Shown piece by piece: positions 39,529 through 51,625 of a stretch of DNA of 64,000 nt (the stretch's first letter is position 1; each line of letters begins with the position of its first letter). The position numbers and the translations under genes are program-made. The stretch lies in assembly GCA_905250115.1 (NCBI GenBank), contig CAJNOI010000020.1:627306-691305 (forward strand), in the 5' to 3' direction. The stretch comes from Adineta steineri. Its lineage: Eukaryota; Rotifera; Eurotatoria; Adinetida; Adinetidae. The notes under the pieces were generated by a model, which made no database searches, was not told the DNA's origin, and saw only the letters and a list, made by a program, of their open reading frames with translations.

Positions 39529-41736
39529 TTAGGAATAAATTCGATGTAGACTATTTTGTTTATCTGTATATGCATTATGTAAACCAGTTAGAAATTCTTC
39601 ATCATTCTAAAAATAATAAATAAGAGAAAAAAAAAATGAGAGACGAAATAAAATAATTTACTTGAAGCATATCAACTAATAATTGTCGAAGTGAATCTTT
39701 AGAAAAACGATTCATGCATGATGTTGGTTGATGTTGACAATGATGACAAGAAGATGACGTTGAAGCAATTTGTATAGGAGCAACAAGAACTATTTTTAAC
39801 AAGAGGATTTTATAAAAAATAAATGAAGTCTATGATTATTTATACCTGGTGATTGAGGCATACGTAATGTCTGAAATTCAGCTGGTGTCATTAAACGACC
39901 ATTACTATCTGAATGAGAATGAAACTAAAAAAATTGACAAAATTAGAAAGAGAAAAATTTTTAAAAATAATAATTTACTCCATTAGAATGACTGTGATTA
40001 GATGTTTTCCAATCATTTAAAGGATTTGTTATACCATTTGGTGATACAGATTCTGGTGGAGTTTGAACTGAATTCTAAATAATAATATCATATATTTATT
40101 TATGAATAGCAATGCGTGTATATATCGAACACATAGAAGAAAAATTTTGAATATAAGAATAATCAAGGAGGAAACAGCTGATTATTTGTTTAGATATGAT
40201 TAGCAGTAATTAGTATTTCTTAGTAATGATGGGTGAGTGTGGATGTGATTATTCTCTTTATTTACACCCATACCCACCCTCAAGTTTCACACAGTTTAGA
40301 ATTTTAATCAAACGACGCTAGTCGAACTTCGGATGGCATGTGCATGCAAAACATGAACATCTTGTTCTATCGCTTCAGATTCTTACTGACGTACTTCAAT
40401 TTTTATCCAAGCGTTCCTGTCATTAAAGAACTTTTTCAGTTTTATGTTCGAAATGACTCAAGCACTCGTCATGAGCTATGGGTACAACTTGACAACTGTC
40501 TGAGTCAAGAAGGGAAGAAAAAAAGTTCATCTAGGAAATAAGTACATCGACATTTCAATCTCTAACTACGTCATATGACATAGATAATTTTATTTAGTTC
40601 AATTTTGATTCGGATAGGAAATACTTTGACTATGCTAAAAATATTATTTAAATTTACTTTATTAGAAATTGGAATAGGTTTCACGAGAATTTCAACAATG
40701 TTTGGGTTTCCTGTAGAAGTAATCATAGATTTTGTTGGTTCTGAAGATGATGGTTGAAGTAATTGTTTTTCAAGTTCAGTTACACTTAAAGCTGGTTTGC
40801 CTAAAATTCCTAATGTTTTTTTTAATTCTTGTTCACGTTCATCATTATTTGTTGGTTGTAATGGATTATCTTGAATAGAAAAAAGACGTAATAATGCAGC
40901 TGGCATACTTGACATTGTATCTGGTTCTTGTTTACGTTTCTATTTAATAATAATAAGAAGAATTTAAAATAAATTTAATTTGAAAAACAAACCGTGTCTT
41001 GAAATTTTTCTTGAGCATTTACTAATAATGAAAATATATCGGAAGAACTTTGAGTTATTGTTGAAAATAACAATTCGTTAGTTAAAGTATTTCTTGATTG
41101 ATCACTTTCTTTTACTGTCATTGTTAAACGTTTTAAACATTCAGTTACACGTGGACAATCATTTTTTGATATAAACCATATTCCATAAATGTCTAATTGA
41201 ACAAAATTAATATAATTTCAAAAAATATTATTAATTAACATACCTCCAACATCAACTTTATATTGAAGAAATGCCTCATAATTTGGTGAATGTTTAAATT
41301 CCATAGATGATTTAATAATCTGTACAAATGTTTCACGTGAAACAGTGCTTAATATAACAAAACCATGATAAGGTTCACATGATCTAATTACAAAATTTTA
41401 TTTTACTTCAATAAAATATATATATATTTACCTTTCATAAACAAATAATGTTCCTTCGAGATCTTTACGCTCCTATAAATAAATAAATATAAATGATCAA
41501 AAAAAAAAAGAAATAAATGGTTTCTTTTTTCATACCCATTCACGTTTTTCAGCAATAAATTTATAAACACAAACACGTTGAGCTTGATCAATTATTTTTG
41601 TAATATATGGATCACGATTTTGTAAGGCTTGTAAATTAATACGATTTAATTGATCTTCTTCATTAGAATTTTCATTGGAAATATTTGATAATCGATTTGA
41701 AACTAAAGATGTTGTTGATGAAATCATAGTTGACAT
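39529..41736 (-). CDS. DCP1: mRNA-decapping enzyme subunit DCP1
   Basis: Activator of the DCP2 decapping enzyme in cytoplasmic mRNA decay and P bodies. The EVH1-like domain is in the first exons: LQALQNRDPYITKIID, EWERKDLEGTLFVYERS, CEPYHGFVIL and DIYGIWFISKNDCPRV, all close to DCP1A/B. The middle is a Ser/Gln-rich linker. It carries LMTPAEFQTLRMPQ near 39860, like the short motif of metazoan DCP1. The C-terminal trimerisation helix is KDSLRQLLVDMLQ then NDEEFLTGLHNAY. ATG is at 41736 and stop at 39529-39531. An intron of about 580 bp (about 40080-40660) is much longer than its neighbours and contains a dispersed telomere-like module. Head to head with FITM (about 400 bp apart), so a shared promoter region is plausible. 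Confidence 0.94.
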
Positions 41737-42143
41737 TATAACAAGAGAAGAAAAAAAAGAAAGTAAGCAAATATGATATCGGTTCTATTTAGATTATATG
41801 AATATATAGACATGAGAATGGTAATCCAATTGATTCTATAGGTAAAATATGGATTACTGTCGCTTATTTGTGATTGATAGGAAGAAAGAATTGACTTCAT
41901 GGATCTATATAATTCTCTAGCTCTAGTAAGACCTTGACGATTACTGTATTTTTTTCATTGAAAGTATGTTCTTTTTTTTTCTTTATCAATTTATGTTCGA
42001 ATCGTTGTTTTATTTTATATAAATAAAAGGTAATAAATTTATTGAATGTTGGTTGAAAAAGTACGAATCATACTCGATGTAACCTCGAGATCTTACTGGA
42101 TTTTATCAACAAAAAAATTCCGTTATTTCTAGATAATCTAGTC

Positions 42144-43064
42144 ATGTCTACAGTTCGGTCAAGACAACCAACTTTAATAAGAAAACGATCTCAATCAGCA
42201 GCAACAGCACCATCATCATCATCAACATCATCTCGAAAAGCACCGAAAACTTTAAATCTTCCATCTTCATTAACATCTGATATATGTCGTATTGTTGAAA
42301 ATGTAATATTAGCTTTTTGTCGTCGTATTATATTTGCACCACCAACACTCAAAATATTTGTTTATTTTTCTCTTATTATAATTGGTCCTTTTTTAAAAGA
42401 TTTTCATTTTCTATCAAATAGATCACTTTCATCAAAAGCTAATATTTTAAATAAATATATTACTAAAATAGGATGGGCATGGTCTATAATCTTATTAATT
42501 CCATTTGTCTATCTAACAAGTTTAATCTATACTCGTGGTCATTACGGTTTGATATTCCGTCATTTAATGCGTTTATTCATAGCGACTATTATTTGGTCTA
42601 GTATAACAGCATTATTTATTCGTATTGAAGCCTTAACAGGTATGTGTAAACCGACTAATCTTCGTGGAATTACAAGTCAACTTTGTCGTACTAGTCGATA
42701 TCAATGGCAAGAAGGACATACATTTTTTCTTCTCTATGCTCTATTAGTAATCAATGAAGAAGTTAAATTATATGGTGAAAATTGGAAAAAAGTTGAAGAT
42801 GCAAGTAAAAATAATAGTATCAATCAAAATCGTATTAGAATATTTTCTATACCAATTGCAATACTTTATATGTTATTAGCAGTATTAACTATTCTCTGGG
42901 AATTTATGCTTTTATCAACAGTTTTCTATTTATATAATATTTTACATAAATTAATTGCAGCAAGTTTCGCTGTGTTCTTCTGGTTTATTACTTATCGTTA
43001 TTGGTATCTTCAGACTACTAGATCAACTATTGCTCCTTGTGCACCTGGTGATGGTTTTTTTTGA
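42144..43064 (+). CDS. FITM2: fat storage-inducing transmembrane protein (FIT2 family)
   Basis: ER membrane enzyme of the lipid phosphatase superfamily that supports lipid-droplet budding. One exon, 306 residues from ATG 42144. After a basic, Ser-rich N-terminus there are about six membrane segments. Family motifs are LSSKANILNKYITKIGWAW, FIRIEALTGMC and, in the active-site region, QEGHTFFLLYALLVINEE. The final pair of helices (ILWEFMLLSTVFYLYNILHK then FITYRYWY) aligns without gaps to vertebrate FIT2. The first catalytic His (H155 in human) is kept in EGH. The residue at the second (H214) position is Tyr in FYLYNILH, with a His four residues later. No intron. An acceptor AG ends 11 nt before the ATG. 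Converges on the receptor-kinase gene with 90 bp between stops. Confidence 0.9.
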   Translation: MSTVRSRQPTLIRKRSQSAATAPSSSSTSSRKAPKTLNLPSSLTSDICRIVENVILAFCRRIIFAPPTLKIFVYFSLIIIGPFLKDFHFLSNRSLSSKANILNKYITKIGWAWSIILLIPFVYLTSLIYTRGHYGLIFRHLMRLFIATIIWSSITALFIRIEALTGMCKPTNLRGITSQLCRTSRYQWQEGHTFFLLYALLVINEEVKLYGENWKKVEDASKNNSINQNRIRIFSIPIAILYMLLAVLTILWEFMLLSTVFYLYNILHKLIAASFAVFFWFITYRYWYLQTTRSTIAPCAPGDGFF

Positions 43065-43154
43065 AAGATATAAATGCATTTGCATGTGTGTGTGTAGGAA
43101 GTGTTTTTTATTTAGTTTAATAATAATATCAAAACAAAAATATATGATTATTTG

Positions 43155-44840
43155 TTATTCAAGACGTCGTAGGCGATGTAGTACAGGTCGAGCATTTATT
43201 CTTGATTCAGGTTCATGTTTCCAACAATCTTCAATGATTGTTAATACTTCAGATATTTTCTAAATGAATAACAATAAGATAACAAAAGAATTCGATTTTT
43301 TTTCATTCATACGGAATTCATATTTGCTGTTCGATGAATAGCTGGTCTTTTTCGTTCATTCACAACAACTTGATGAAGTATATCTAAAATTTTATTTTCA
43401 TTTGTTTCATTTGTTTTAACATATTCAGCATAGGGAAGTTGATAATCGATGGAATCTAAATAAAATAATTAATTGTTTTCAAAAACAATCAAAATCTTTT
43501 ACATGAATATTCTTGACATTGTGTAATAATTTCCCATAGAACAAGTCCAAGTGCATATATATCAACTTTACATAAAGCATTACTTGTATGTGTTATAGCA
43601 AGTTCAAGTAATTCCGGTGCCATATAACGATATGTACCAATTTGAATGAAATCATTTGATGTTAAAATAGGTGGAAGAATTTTTGCTAAACCGAAATCAA
43701 TTAAACATAAACTAAGAGTTAAATTTGATTTGATAAGAATATTGGAACTTTTTATATCACGATGAATAATAATTGGTTTACGAATACGATTTATTGTTAG
43801 ATAATCATTTGGTGATAGATCTTCGTAATGAAGATAATCAATTGCATCGACAAGAGAGAGAAGAAATGAGTAACAAGTTGACCAAGATAGTTTATGTGAA
43901 CGAAGATAATTATTAAGTGAACCAAGATCATGATATTCGAGGAGAAGATATGGAGATTGATTATACCATCCATGATTGATAAAACTAAACGGAAGTTTTA
44001 TTAAATTATAAATTTAATCTTTAGTTTTACTTACTTAATGGTAGATGGATGATGAATCATTCTTAAAACTTGTAATTCATTGTCGAATAAATTTTTATGT
44101 TGTTGTCCATGATAAACTTTAATAGCTAAAAGTTTTTTTTCATGTTGAAAAGTTTCTTTTCGTGTTGTTAATGCTCGATAGATAGTACTAGTTTTTCCAT
44201 GACTAATAATTGATTGATAAGGAGGATTGGATGATAGGAATTCATCGATTTCTATGTTAGAAATATTTGTTGATGTTGTTGAGATATTTGTTAGAAATGA
44301 TCGATTATCTTTTTCGTTACGTTTTTTAATACCGTGATATTTAATAAATATGATTACACTAATAAAAATAATTATCATAATAATTGAAAGACTAATCATC
44401 AGTGGAAGAAACCAATTACTATATTCTTGTTGTTTAATAATATTTTGATTGTGATAGATTTTTTCATTTAAATTATCGGCTGTTTTCCATTTTAATGTAC
44501 AATTATCTGAATTGCATCGACATAAAAGGTTACTACCAGTTTTATCAACATCAAGAATACATTCTGTAATATTTGTATATTTATTCTCAAAATCATCCAC
44601 AAATGCCAATTGACGAATACGTATAAGATCTTCGTTTTTATTTAAGTTTTTGTCGAAAGTATAAATTCCAAGACAACGACGATCCATTGAGTTTGTTGTA
44701 ATATATGTACATAATGAGCTATTTTTTTCGCATGGATTAACTGTACTAGTTTCATTATTGAATATATTATAAATTGGACAAATAAGAGATTTGATATTTA
44801 AAGGAAAGACAATAAAGAAAATACTTAGAAAGATTAACAT
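43155..44840 (-). CDS. type II TGF-beta superfamily receptor (activin/BMP receptor II-like)
   Basis: Single-pass Ser/Thr kinase receptor. The first exon (about 44034-44840) has a signal peptide (LIFLSIFFIVFPLNIKS) and a Cys-rich three-finger ectodomain ending in LLCRCNSDNCTLKW, the CCxxDxCN-like box. A membrane helix (LPLMISLSIIMIIIFISVII) follows. The kinase starts with IISHGKTSTIYRA and LLAIKVYHG. Later exons give IHRDIKSSNILI, LIDFGLAK and the type II-like GTYRYMAPELLELAI then VDIYALGLVLWEI. LPYAEYV, VVVNERKRPA and TIIEDCWKHEPESRINAR are characteristic of ActRII/BMPR2. The glycine loop keeps only the first Gly. There is almost no tail after the kinase, which argues against BMPR2. ATG 44840, stop 43155-43157. 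Confidence 0.9.
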
Positions 44841-46377
44841 ATTGACCAGTGGTCAAGGGAATGAAATTTTTGGATAATATTAGCTATAATCAAATAGCTT
44901 TGTTACAGAAAATAACGAATCATTATAATGAAAAGATATATACTCCTGTCATCTTCAGGAAATATCTGCGAATGTATCATCATAACAATATGAGTGTGAG
45001 TGATTAGATATGAATAGAAAATTAATTAAGAATCATTCAATACTATATAAGATGCAATTGCCAAGGTTTAGCATCTTAGGGACAGAAAAACTATCGACTT
45101 AAGTTTTTCTGGGTTTATGTAGCCTAATACACCCATAACAAATATCTTTTATTTCTATGACTCGAATTATGTGTTGCAGAGTTTGTATTTTCTATAAAGA
45201 ATGAGATTGAACTAAAGATAAAGATGCGTGAGGGCGTGTGACTGTAGCTGTGCGTACGGACTTAAAATGGATTCAACATTCCCCGATCCACACATTCAAG
45301 AGATAATATTTAAAAACAGAATTTCAATCAAATAGTTGTTTTTAATCGATTGAATTGAGATAAAAAAGAAACATTTCATTTGGGAAATTGTTTCATCAGT
45401 GATTTTTCTAAGTCTTTTTTTCATATACAGTCATCGAAATAATTACGATTTTCTACTCTTGGGAGTAATCTGTAAACTCCTTTTTTGTTTATTATCATAT
45501 AGACAAACATACTATTGATGATATTAAAATCTTTGTAAAGTGCAGAATCAGATTGTACCAATCACATTCTCGTAAGAAAATGTCAAACGAAGATATTTTA
45601 TGATCAATATGTTAAAAACATCTTTTTATAAATTATTTCGTTTCAAAACATTGTGAACAATGAGTACTTTCTAAGATAAGATCATCAGTCTTTGCATACA
45701 ACAGACACTGCTGAGGAATGAACATATACGAACTACTAAGCTGCACATCAATAACAAACATAATTTTCGTGAATATATTTGAGAACTTAAAAACTGCTGC
45801 ATTTCTTTGTTGTGACAAATATAAGAGTATAATATATGATCGATAAATAGCATATCGTTATCTATTCTAGAACTCATCAACTATTTCTACTATATTAGTT
45901 TTCGAATACTTTTCATCGTTTCATCTAACAACACTAAAATCATACGACTTCTATCATACATATCTCTATCGATTCGAAAGCTATTGCATCTCTACAGAAA
46001 CAAAAACTGCAGATTGACGACTTGAATTTCTTTCCCAGATCTACAATCATCAAACTGAGCTTATAGATACTTACTAGACATAAATTCTCATATACTATAG
46101 TTTTGCATTTTACAAATAATGAGAATTATTACAACGAAATGCTATTAACAAGCTAATTTTTATCTCTTTCTTACAAATGTTGAGTTGGCTAGATATTAAA
46201 ACCAAGCTCTATAGATTGTCTTATTTATTTTCCAATAACACAAATATCATAATATTCAGCCTATTAAATCATCACACTACAGTCTCGACCCTTCATCTGC
46301 CGCAGCCTACTGGCACTCGCACACAGCATCTTCTACATCTATTCATCTGTCTTTGAAGGAAACAATATTTGTTACCA

Positions 46378-47490
46378 AAATAATCCACAAACCACATAAC
46401 AAGCGAATACTTTTCACCATAGTTTCGTTCATTTGTTTTGCTCATAATAAAGCGAAGACAATTAGTTAGTTAAATATTCCACAAATCACATGACAAATGA
46501 ATACTTTTCAGGATAGTCCTTTTCATTTATTTTGCTGATGATAAAGTGAAGACATTTAGTTGGTCAAATAATCCACAAATTACATGACAAAAGAATACTT
46601 TTCAAAAGAGTTCTGTGCATTTGCTTTGTTGATGATAAAAGAAAGCGAACTAGTCAGTTAATTAATCCACAAATTACATGACAAATGATTACTTTTCAAG
46701 ACAGCTCTGTTCATTTCTTTTGCTGATGATAAAGTGAAAAGAATTAGTTAGTTAAATAATCCACAAACCACATAACAGATGAATACTTTTCACGAGAGTT
46801 CTGTTCATTTGTTTTGGTGATGATATAGTGAAGGCAATGACTTAGTCAAATAATCCACAAACCACATGACAAATGAATACTTTTCATAACAGTTCTGCTC
46901 ATTTGTTTTGCTGATGATAAAGTGAAAAGAATTAGTTAGTTAAATAGTTCACAAACCACACAACAAATGAATACTTTTCACGATAGTTCTGTTCATTTGT
47001 TTTCCTAATGATAAAGTGAAGAATGTTAGTTAGTTAAGTAGTGCACAAGTCACGTGACAAATGAACACTTTGTATAAAAGTTTTGTTCATTTATTTTGCT
47101 AACGGTAAAGTGGGGAATGTTAGTTAGTCGAATAATCCACAAATTACATAAGAAATGAATATTTTTCATGATAGTTATGTTTATTTGTTTTCCTGATGAC
47201 AAAGTGAGGAATGTTTGTTAGTTAAATAATCCACAAATTACACGACAAATGAATATTTTTCAGCAGAGTTCTGTTCATTTGTATAGTTGATGATAAAGTG
47301 AAGACAGTTAGATACTTAAATAAGCCATAAAACACATGACAGATGAATACTTTTCATCACAGTTCTGTTCGTTTTTTTACTAATAGTGAAGTGAGAAATA
47401 TTAGTTAGTCAAATAATCCACAAATTACACGACAAATGAATACTTTTCATCACAGCTCTGTTCATCCGCTTTGCTCATTTCAAACGCAGA
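46378..47490. repeat. tandem array, about 12 units of about 94 bp (copy 1)
   Basis: Units are recognised by the recurring anchor AAATGAATACTTTTCA (46408, 46501, 46594, 46689, 46783, 46878 and on to 47439), spaced 93-95 bp. Each unit also contains GTTCTGTTCATTTGTTTTGC, GATGATAAAGTGAAG and AATCCACAAA. Units differ at 10-25% of positions by eye, so the array is not freshly amplified. Diverged unit-like pieces continue to about 48330. Confidence 0.92.
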
Positions 47491-48872
47491 ACGGCAGCAT
47501 AGCTAGTTAAGAAAAGAACAAATACTAAATGAACAGTGAGAATGGCAAGTGGCATGCTCCTGATCACTAATCTACTGAGCTGCTCGCTATTAATGATCTG
47601 TTGATTCAATCATGTAAGGTCACATAGGAACTGAATAACTTTCACCATACTTATATTCAATAATTCTATTATATCTAAAGCAATAATCGTAGCATGCCAG
47701 TCAATAGAAATTATAGAACAAATGAATACCTCATATCATTACATTGTATTTTTACTTTTTTATATTTCAATATGCAATTTCAATATGCACTGCGAATTCA
47801 TGGTGATATGGATTATGAATGATATCAACGATAGTTCTATTCAGTTTCTTCATCCATTTCAATTGTAATAGTATGAAATGCTTCAAGTCATAATGGATTG
47901 CTCATTAGATGAATTATCATAACGTAAGTTTTGTTGTTAATTTATGTTTCCAAGGCTGAAAGACAATCACCAATCTATATGAACGAATATGACAGAAAAA
48001 ATGAATAGAAATTATCAAACCATATTGTTTTTAATTTTCATTCGTTTGAATTAGAATACTGTGTCTGACATGACATACAAATCATATAACAAATGAATGC
48101 TCATAACGATAGGAAGAATTCTGTTCTGATATTGTTGTCTCTTAAATGAGTTATTGCGTGTTAGTTAGTGGATTGCTTGTTGATGATGAGGCAAATGTAT
48201 ACTCTTGATTTTTGTCACGATTACAGTCACCTATTTTACTTGCTTTACAACGAGAATGACTAATACACTCAGTGCTCTAGTGCAGTATGAATAATGAATA
48301 TTTTTAACGATAAACTTGTTCATCATTATACTGTTATTTTGGAGTATATTTGTAGTTGATATATCAACTAAAATAGTGTGAAGTTGACGAATAATTACTT
48401 AATAATAGACATATGCATCTATCTTACTCATAGCACCCGTAGAAATTCCATTTTGACTCTTCGTAGAAGGCCACATATTAAATTAATAGTACAAATCAGT
48501 AGATTGTGCATATATTTAGTTGCCATAAATCAAAAGTGCCAAATTGATACACTATATCAAATATTACATCTAACATAAATAACGATAAGAACATAGACCA
48601 GAGCTTTGTTCAACTAATACTTTCTATTTTGTAACAGTAAGATAAAATAAAATGTATACCTGAAAACTTGATGGAACATGGATGATCTATACAACGTGTA
48701 CAAGCTCGACCACCAACATCATGTTCACTTATTTATTTCACTACAAACAAAATATTTCACGAAGATATCTCGAAATAAGATGACACAAAGAATGAATGAT
48801 AATAACAAGCATTTTAATCATTTATTCATTTATGTATGAATACAACTATGAATACAGTAAATTCATCACAGA

Positions 48873-50483
48873 TCATTTGTCTAATGTACAATTCTTACGA
48901 AGTTGCTCTTGCTGAAGTGATTTAGTTGCTTGTACATTTTCTAAATGAAAACATGTATCATTTATTAAAAATTGATATACACAACAAGACTGCTCACTGC
49001 TCTACTCACAAAACAGCATATTTTATTTATAAATTCTTTTACAATTGAGTAACTGTGTTAATATGAAAGTGAGATCAAACTGTACAATTTTAGCTGATAG
49101 AAATAAAAAAACACCCATTGGAGTCATTTGAGAAATATCATCAGTCGTTCTGCTAATAAAATGAAAAGATTCCATACTTTTTTTTGTTTGGATGAATTTA
49201 CTAATCAATAACAAGGGACTTCCAAAGATTATGTAGAACTGTTCAGACTGATTTATCATACAGTCAATAGTTGATGATATTCAATAAGTCAAGTAAAATC
49301 TCTAACAATCAAATTTTTACTTGTTTAACATTAATTCAAACCTTACTGTGGCCCCTCTCTTGTTACTTTAAACAATCTCAACCATCTACAACTTTGGTCG
49401 ATTTTTGTGAGAAGAATTAATTATCAGAATCGATCACTAATATCAAAGAAATAATGTTTTATAGTTGGTATCAAAACGTAATAATTTATAAGATACTTAA
49501 ATAGAGAAATAGAAAATAAATAACGTTGAATTGAACAGTGCAATTGGAAAGACGAAAAATATATCAATAGAGAGTTTGTGCACTTATAATCCTAATCATA
49601 GATATTATCAATTTATATGTGAAGAACATTTTGATGGGAATGAAACTATTCGATTTAAACCTTATTCGTTATTTTGATGAGCCATATATTTAACGGTACT
49701 TAGTATATATATAAACTGAATAAGTGATTCTTGTTGTCTCTTGCTCAATATGCAAAAAGATTATTGCAGAAAAATAAATATCAGACATTTCTATGATTCT
49801 TAATCATTTTATTATCACTGCACGAACTATGATATTTATTCTCTGCATTCCGAGTCAATGTTTTTTGAAAAATATTATACTGAAAATTCATTCAAATTGG
49901 ACGTCACAAACGTACCTTGTTTTCTTGTTGGTGTTTGCTGACGTTCAACTTCGACAGGTTTTTCTTGAACATAGATAATACGATTCCAGTTTATTCTTTC
50001 ATTTTCTTCTTTATTAAGTTCAATTCTAGTTCCTTGAGAAAGTTGAGTCACGTCTACATTCAATTGATCAATCTTTTGTTTAAGCCTTGTTAAATCATGT
50101 TCAACATAGTTCTCAGTTTCTTTCAAATCAGCTAATTCTGTAGAGAAGCCTCTGAATTCACTTGTAATTTTCACAGATTTTGAACTCATCAGCTGATTAG
50201 CCTGCTGACGCACCTGTTCCGCTGTTTGTCGCACTTTTTCAATCGTAATCCTTTCCCATGCATTGATTTCTTCAATTAGTGGATTACGTGAGTTGTTTCC
50301 TTTTGTTGCTGTGTTAATTTTCTCTTGTAGTTTATTGCGCTCTTGAACGAGTTCTTCCATCTCATTAAATAATATTTCACGATGACCTCTGAAATCCTTT
50401 GCGCAGAAGTAACCATCACAACCTGTGCAATGCATCACTCCTGTCGGTTTTTGACAAATGGAACATTGATTTGATTTTGCCAT
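48873..50483 (-). CDS. B-box-like zinc finger/coiled-coil protein, copy 1 (C-terminus lost)
   Basis: Exon 49916-50483 starts MAKSNQCSICQKPTG. It has a Cys/His cluster (CSIC, HCTGC, YFCAKDF, GHRE) of B-box type and a long coiled coil with Asn/Gln/Glu-rich heptads to ELNKEENERINWNRIIYVQE. A GTACGT donor leads in phase to exon 48873-48940 (VQATKSLQQEQLRK...), which reaches TGA after 21 codons. In copy 2 the same exon continues into a Cys-rich domain. Here that domain is interrupted, with GGRACTRC stranded near 48690 and DAVCECQ near 46300, so the protein is shortened or the gene is decaying. Further splicing across the insertion cannot be excluded: a GTATAC donor follows the GGRACTRC stretch. 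The ATG is preceded by a 62-bp intron in the 5' UTR (GTAAGC ... CTCATAG). Confidence 0.75.
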
Positions 50484-51625
50484 TTCTATGAGTACATTAC
50501 AACAGAATATCATATATGAATATTGACCAAAGGAAAGAATCTGCTTACCTAATGTATTACAATAATGAAAAGAATTTGGTAGATATCAACGTTTTGAAAT
50601 ATATCTGAAATTGTCGAAATAAGAACAAAATATATAATCTTATTTTTTTATCAATATTAATAGTAGAAAATTTTTAAAATAATATCATTAGAAAAACATA
50701 TTTCTAATATAGTTTTCATTTATAATACTTCCTATATTGGAGACTATATTGCAGTAACACCGTTTAACATCGCGCACGGATGAAAAAAGTTTACATTATG
50801 AGTCTAGTCTTGTTCGACAAGAAAAGAATTATATTCCAAGCCCAACTAGTATTTTTCATTAGTAATTCAATGATACTTAATTTTCTTCGAAAATAGTCGT
50901 TACAGCAGATATTCTTTAACGTTAGCTATTTCAATAATGTTTTATAATTTTGTTTTTTCGCTTTCACGCGAGAAAAAGAAGAAGAACTGACTTTATGTCT
51001 ATTTCACTATCAACCAAGCAGAAGAAAAAAACAACATAAATTCATTTTACCTTTCACAACCCTTATCGAAGAGCAGAGACATGTGCACCATTCTTTTGTT
51101 GTTAAAGTGATGTAAACGAAAGATTTTTTTAAAATGATGTTGAAATAACAGGTAGAAATGAAAAACATTGTATTACGACGTTGCAACTTCAATTCATCTA
51201 CAGAGAATTACTCACAAAGAATTTCCAACCAATTTCGCAATGATGTTTATGTCGTCCAAACAAAGCTACATAATTTTAAATCTGATAGGCTAAGAAAACC
51301 AATTATCTACAAATAGTTATCCTTGAAAAATAAAAGCGGTTGAATAATTTACAGTATTTAGAAGTCTATTATTCTTAGCAAGTGAAAACTAGAGAAGAAA
51401 GAAATCAGAACATTTTATCACTTTGATTTTTTCCATATTAGTCATCAACTTTCATCAATAGTTTGAGAAACTGAATTCTTCATTCATAGATTAGCCAAAC
51501 AAAATTTCATGTGTTTTGTCAGCTGATATTAAGTAAAACCAAATTACTTAAAACTATGCTATTCATATTTTAGTAACGTGCAAGTCTTGTAGAGGTCTGT
51601 CATTCTTCTTTTCTACTTCTCATAC

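Larger units (their letters stand above)
45127..51625. repeat. segmental duplication, copy 1
   Basis: The left edge begins at AATACACCCATAACAAATAT, where similarity to 60461 starts abruptly. From 45127 to about 49000 it parallels 60461-64000, and from about 48900 to 51625 it parallels 55080-57875. Similarity continues through non-coding DNA, so this is a DNA-level duplication and not only a gene family. A stretch of about 200 bp at roughly 45227-45425 is absent from copy 3. The copy carries a tandem array and one B-box gene. Confidence 0.88.

Noticed and set aside
42955-43263. Plus-strand open stretch overlapping the end of FITM
   Set aside because: Out of frame with FITM and antisense to the last exon of the receptor kinase.
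50484-50513. Ten extra N-terminal residues (MIFCCNVLIE) for the B-box proteins
   Set aside because: Although in frame in copies 1 and 2, they fall in a short intron with GTAAGC donor and CTCATAG acceptor just before the MAK start.
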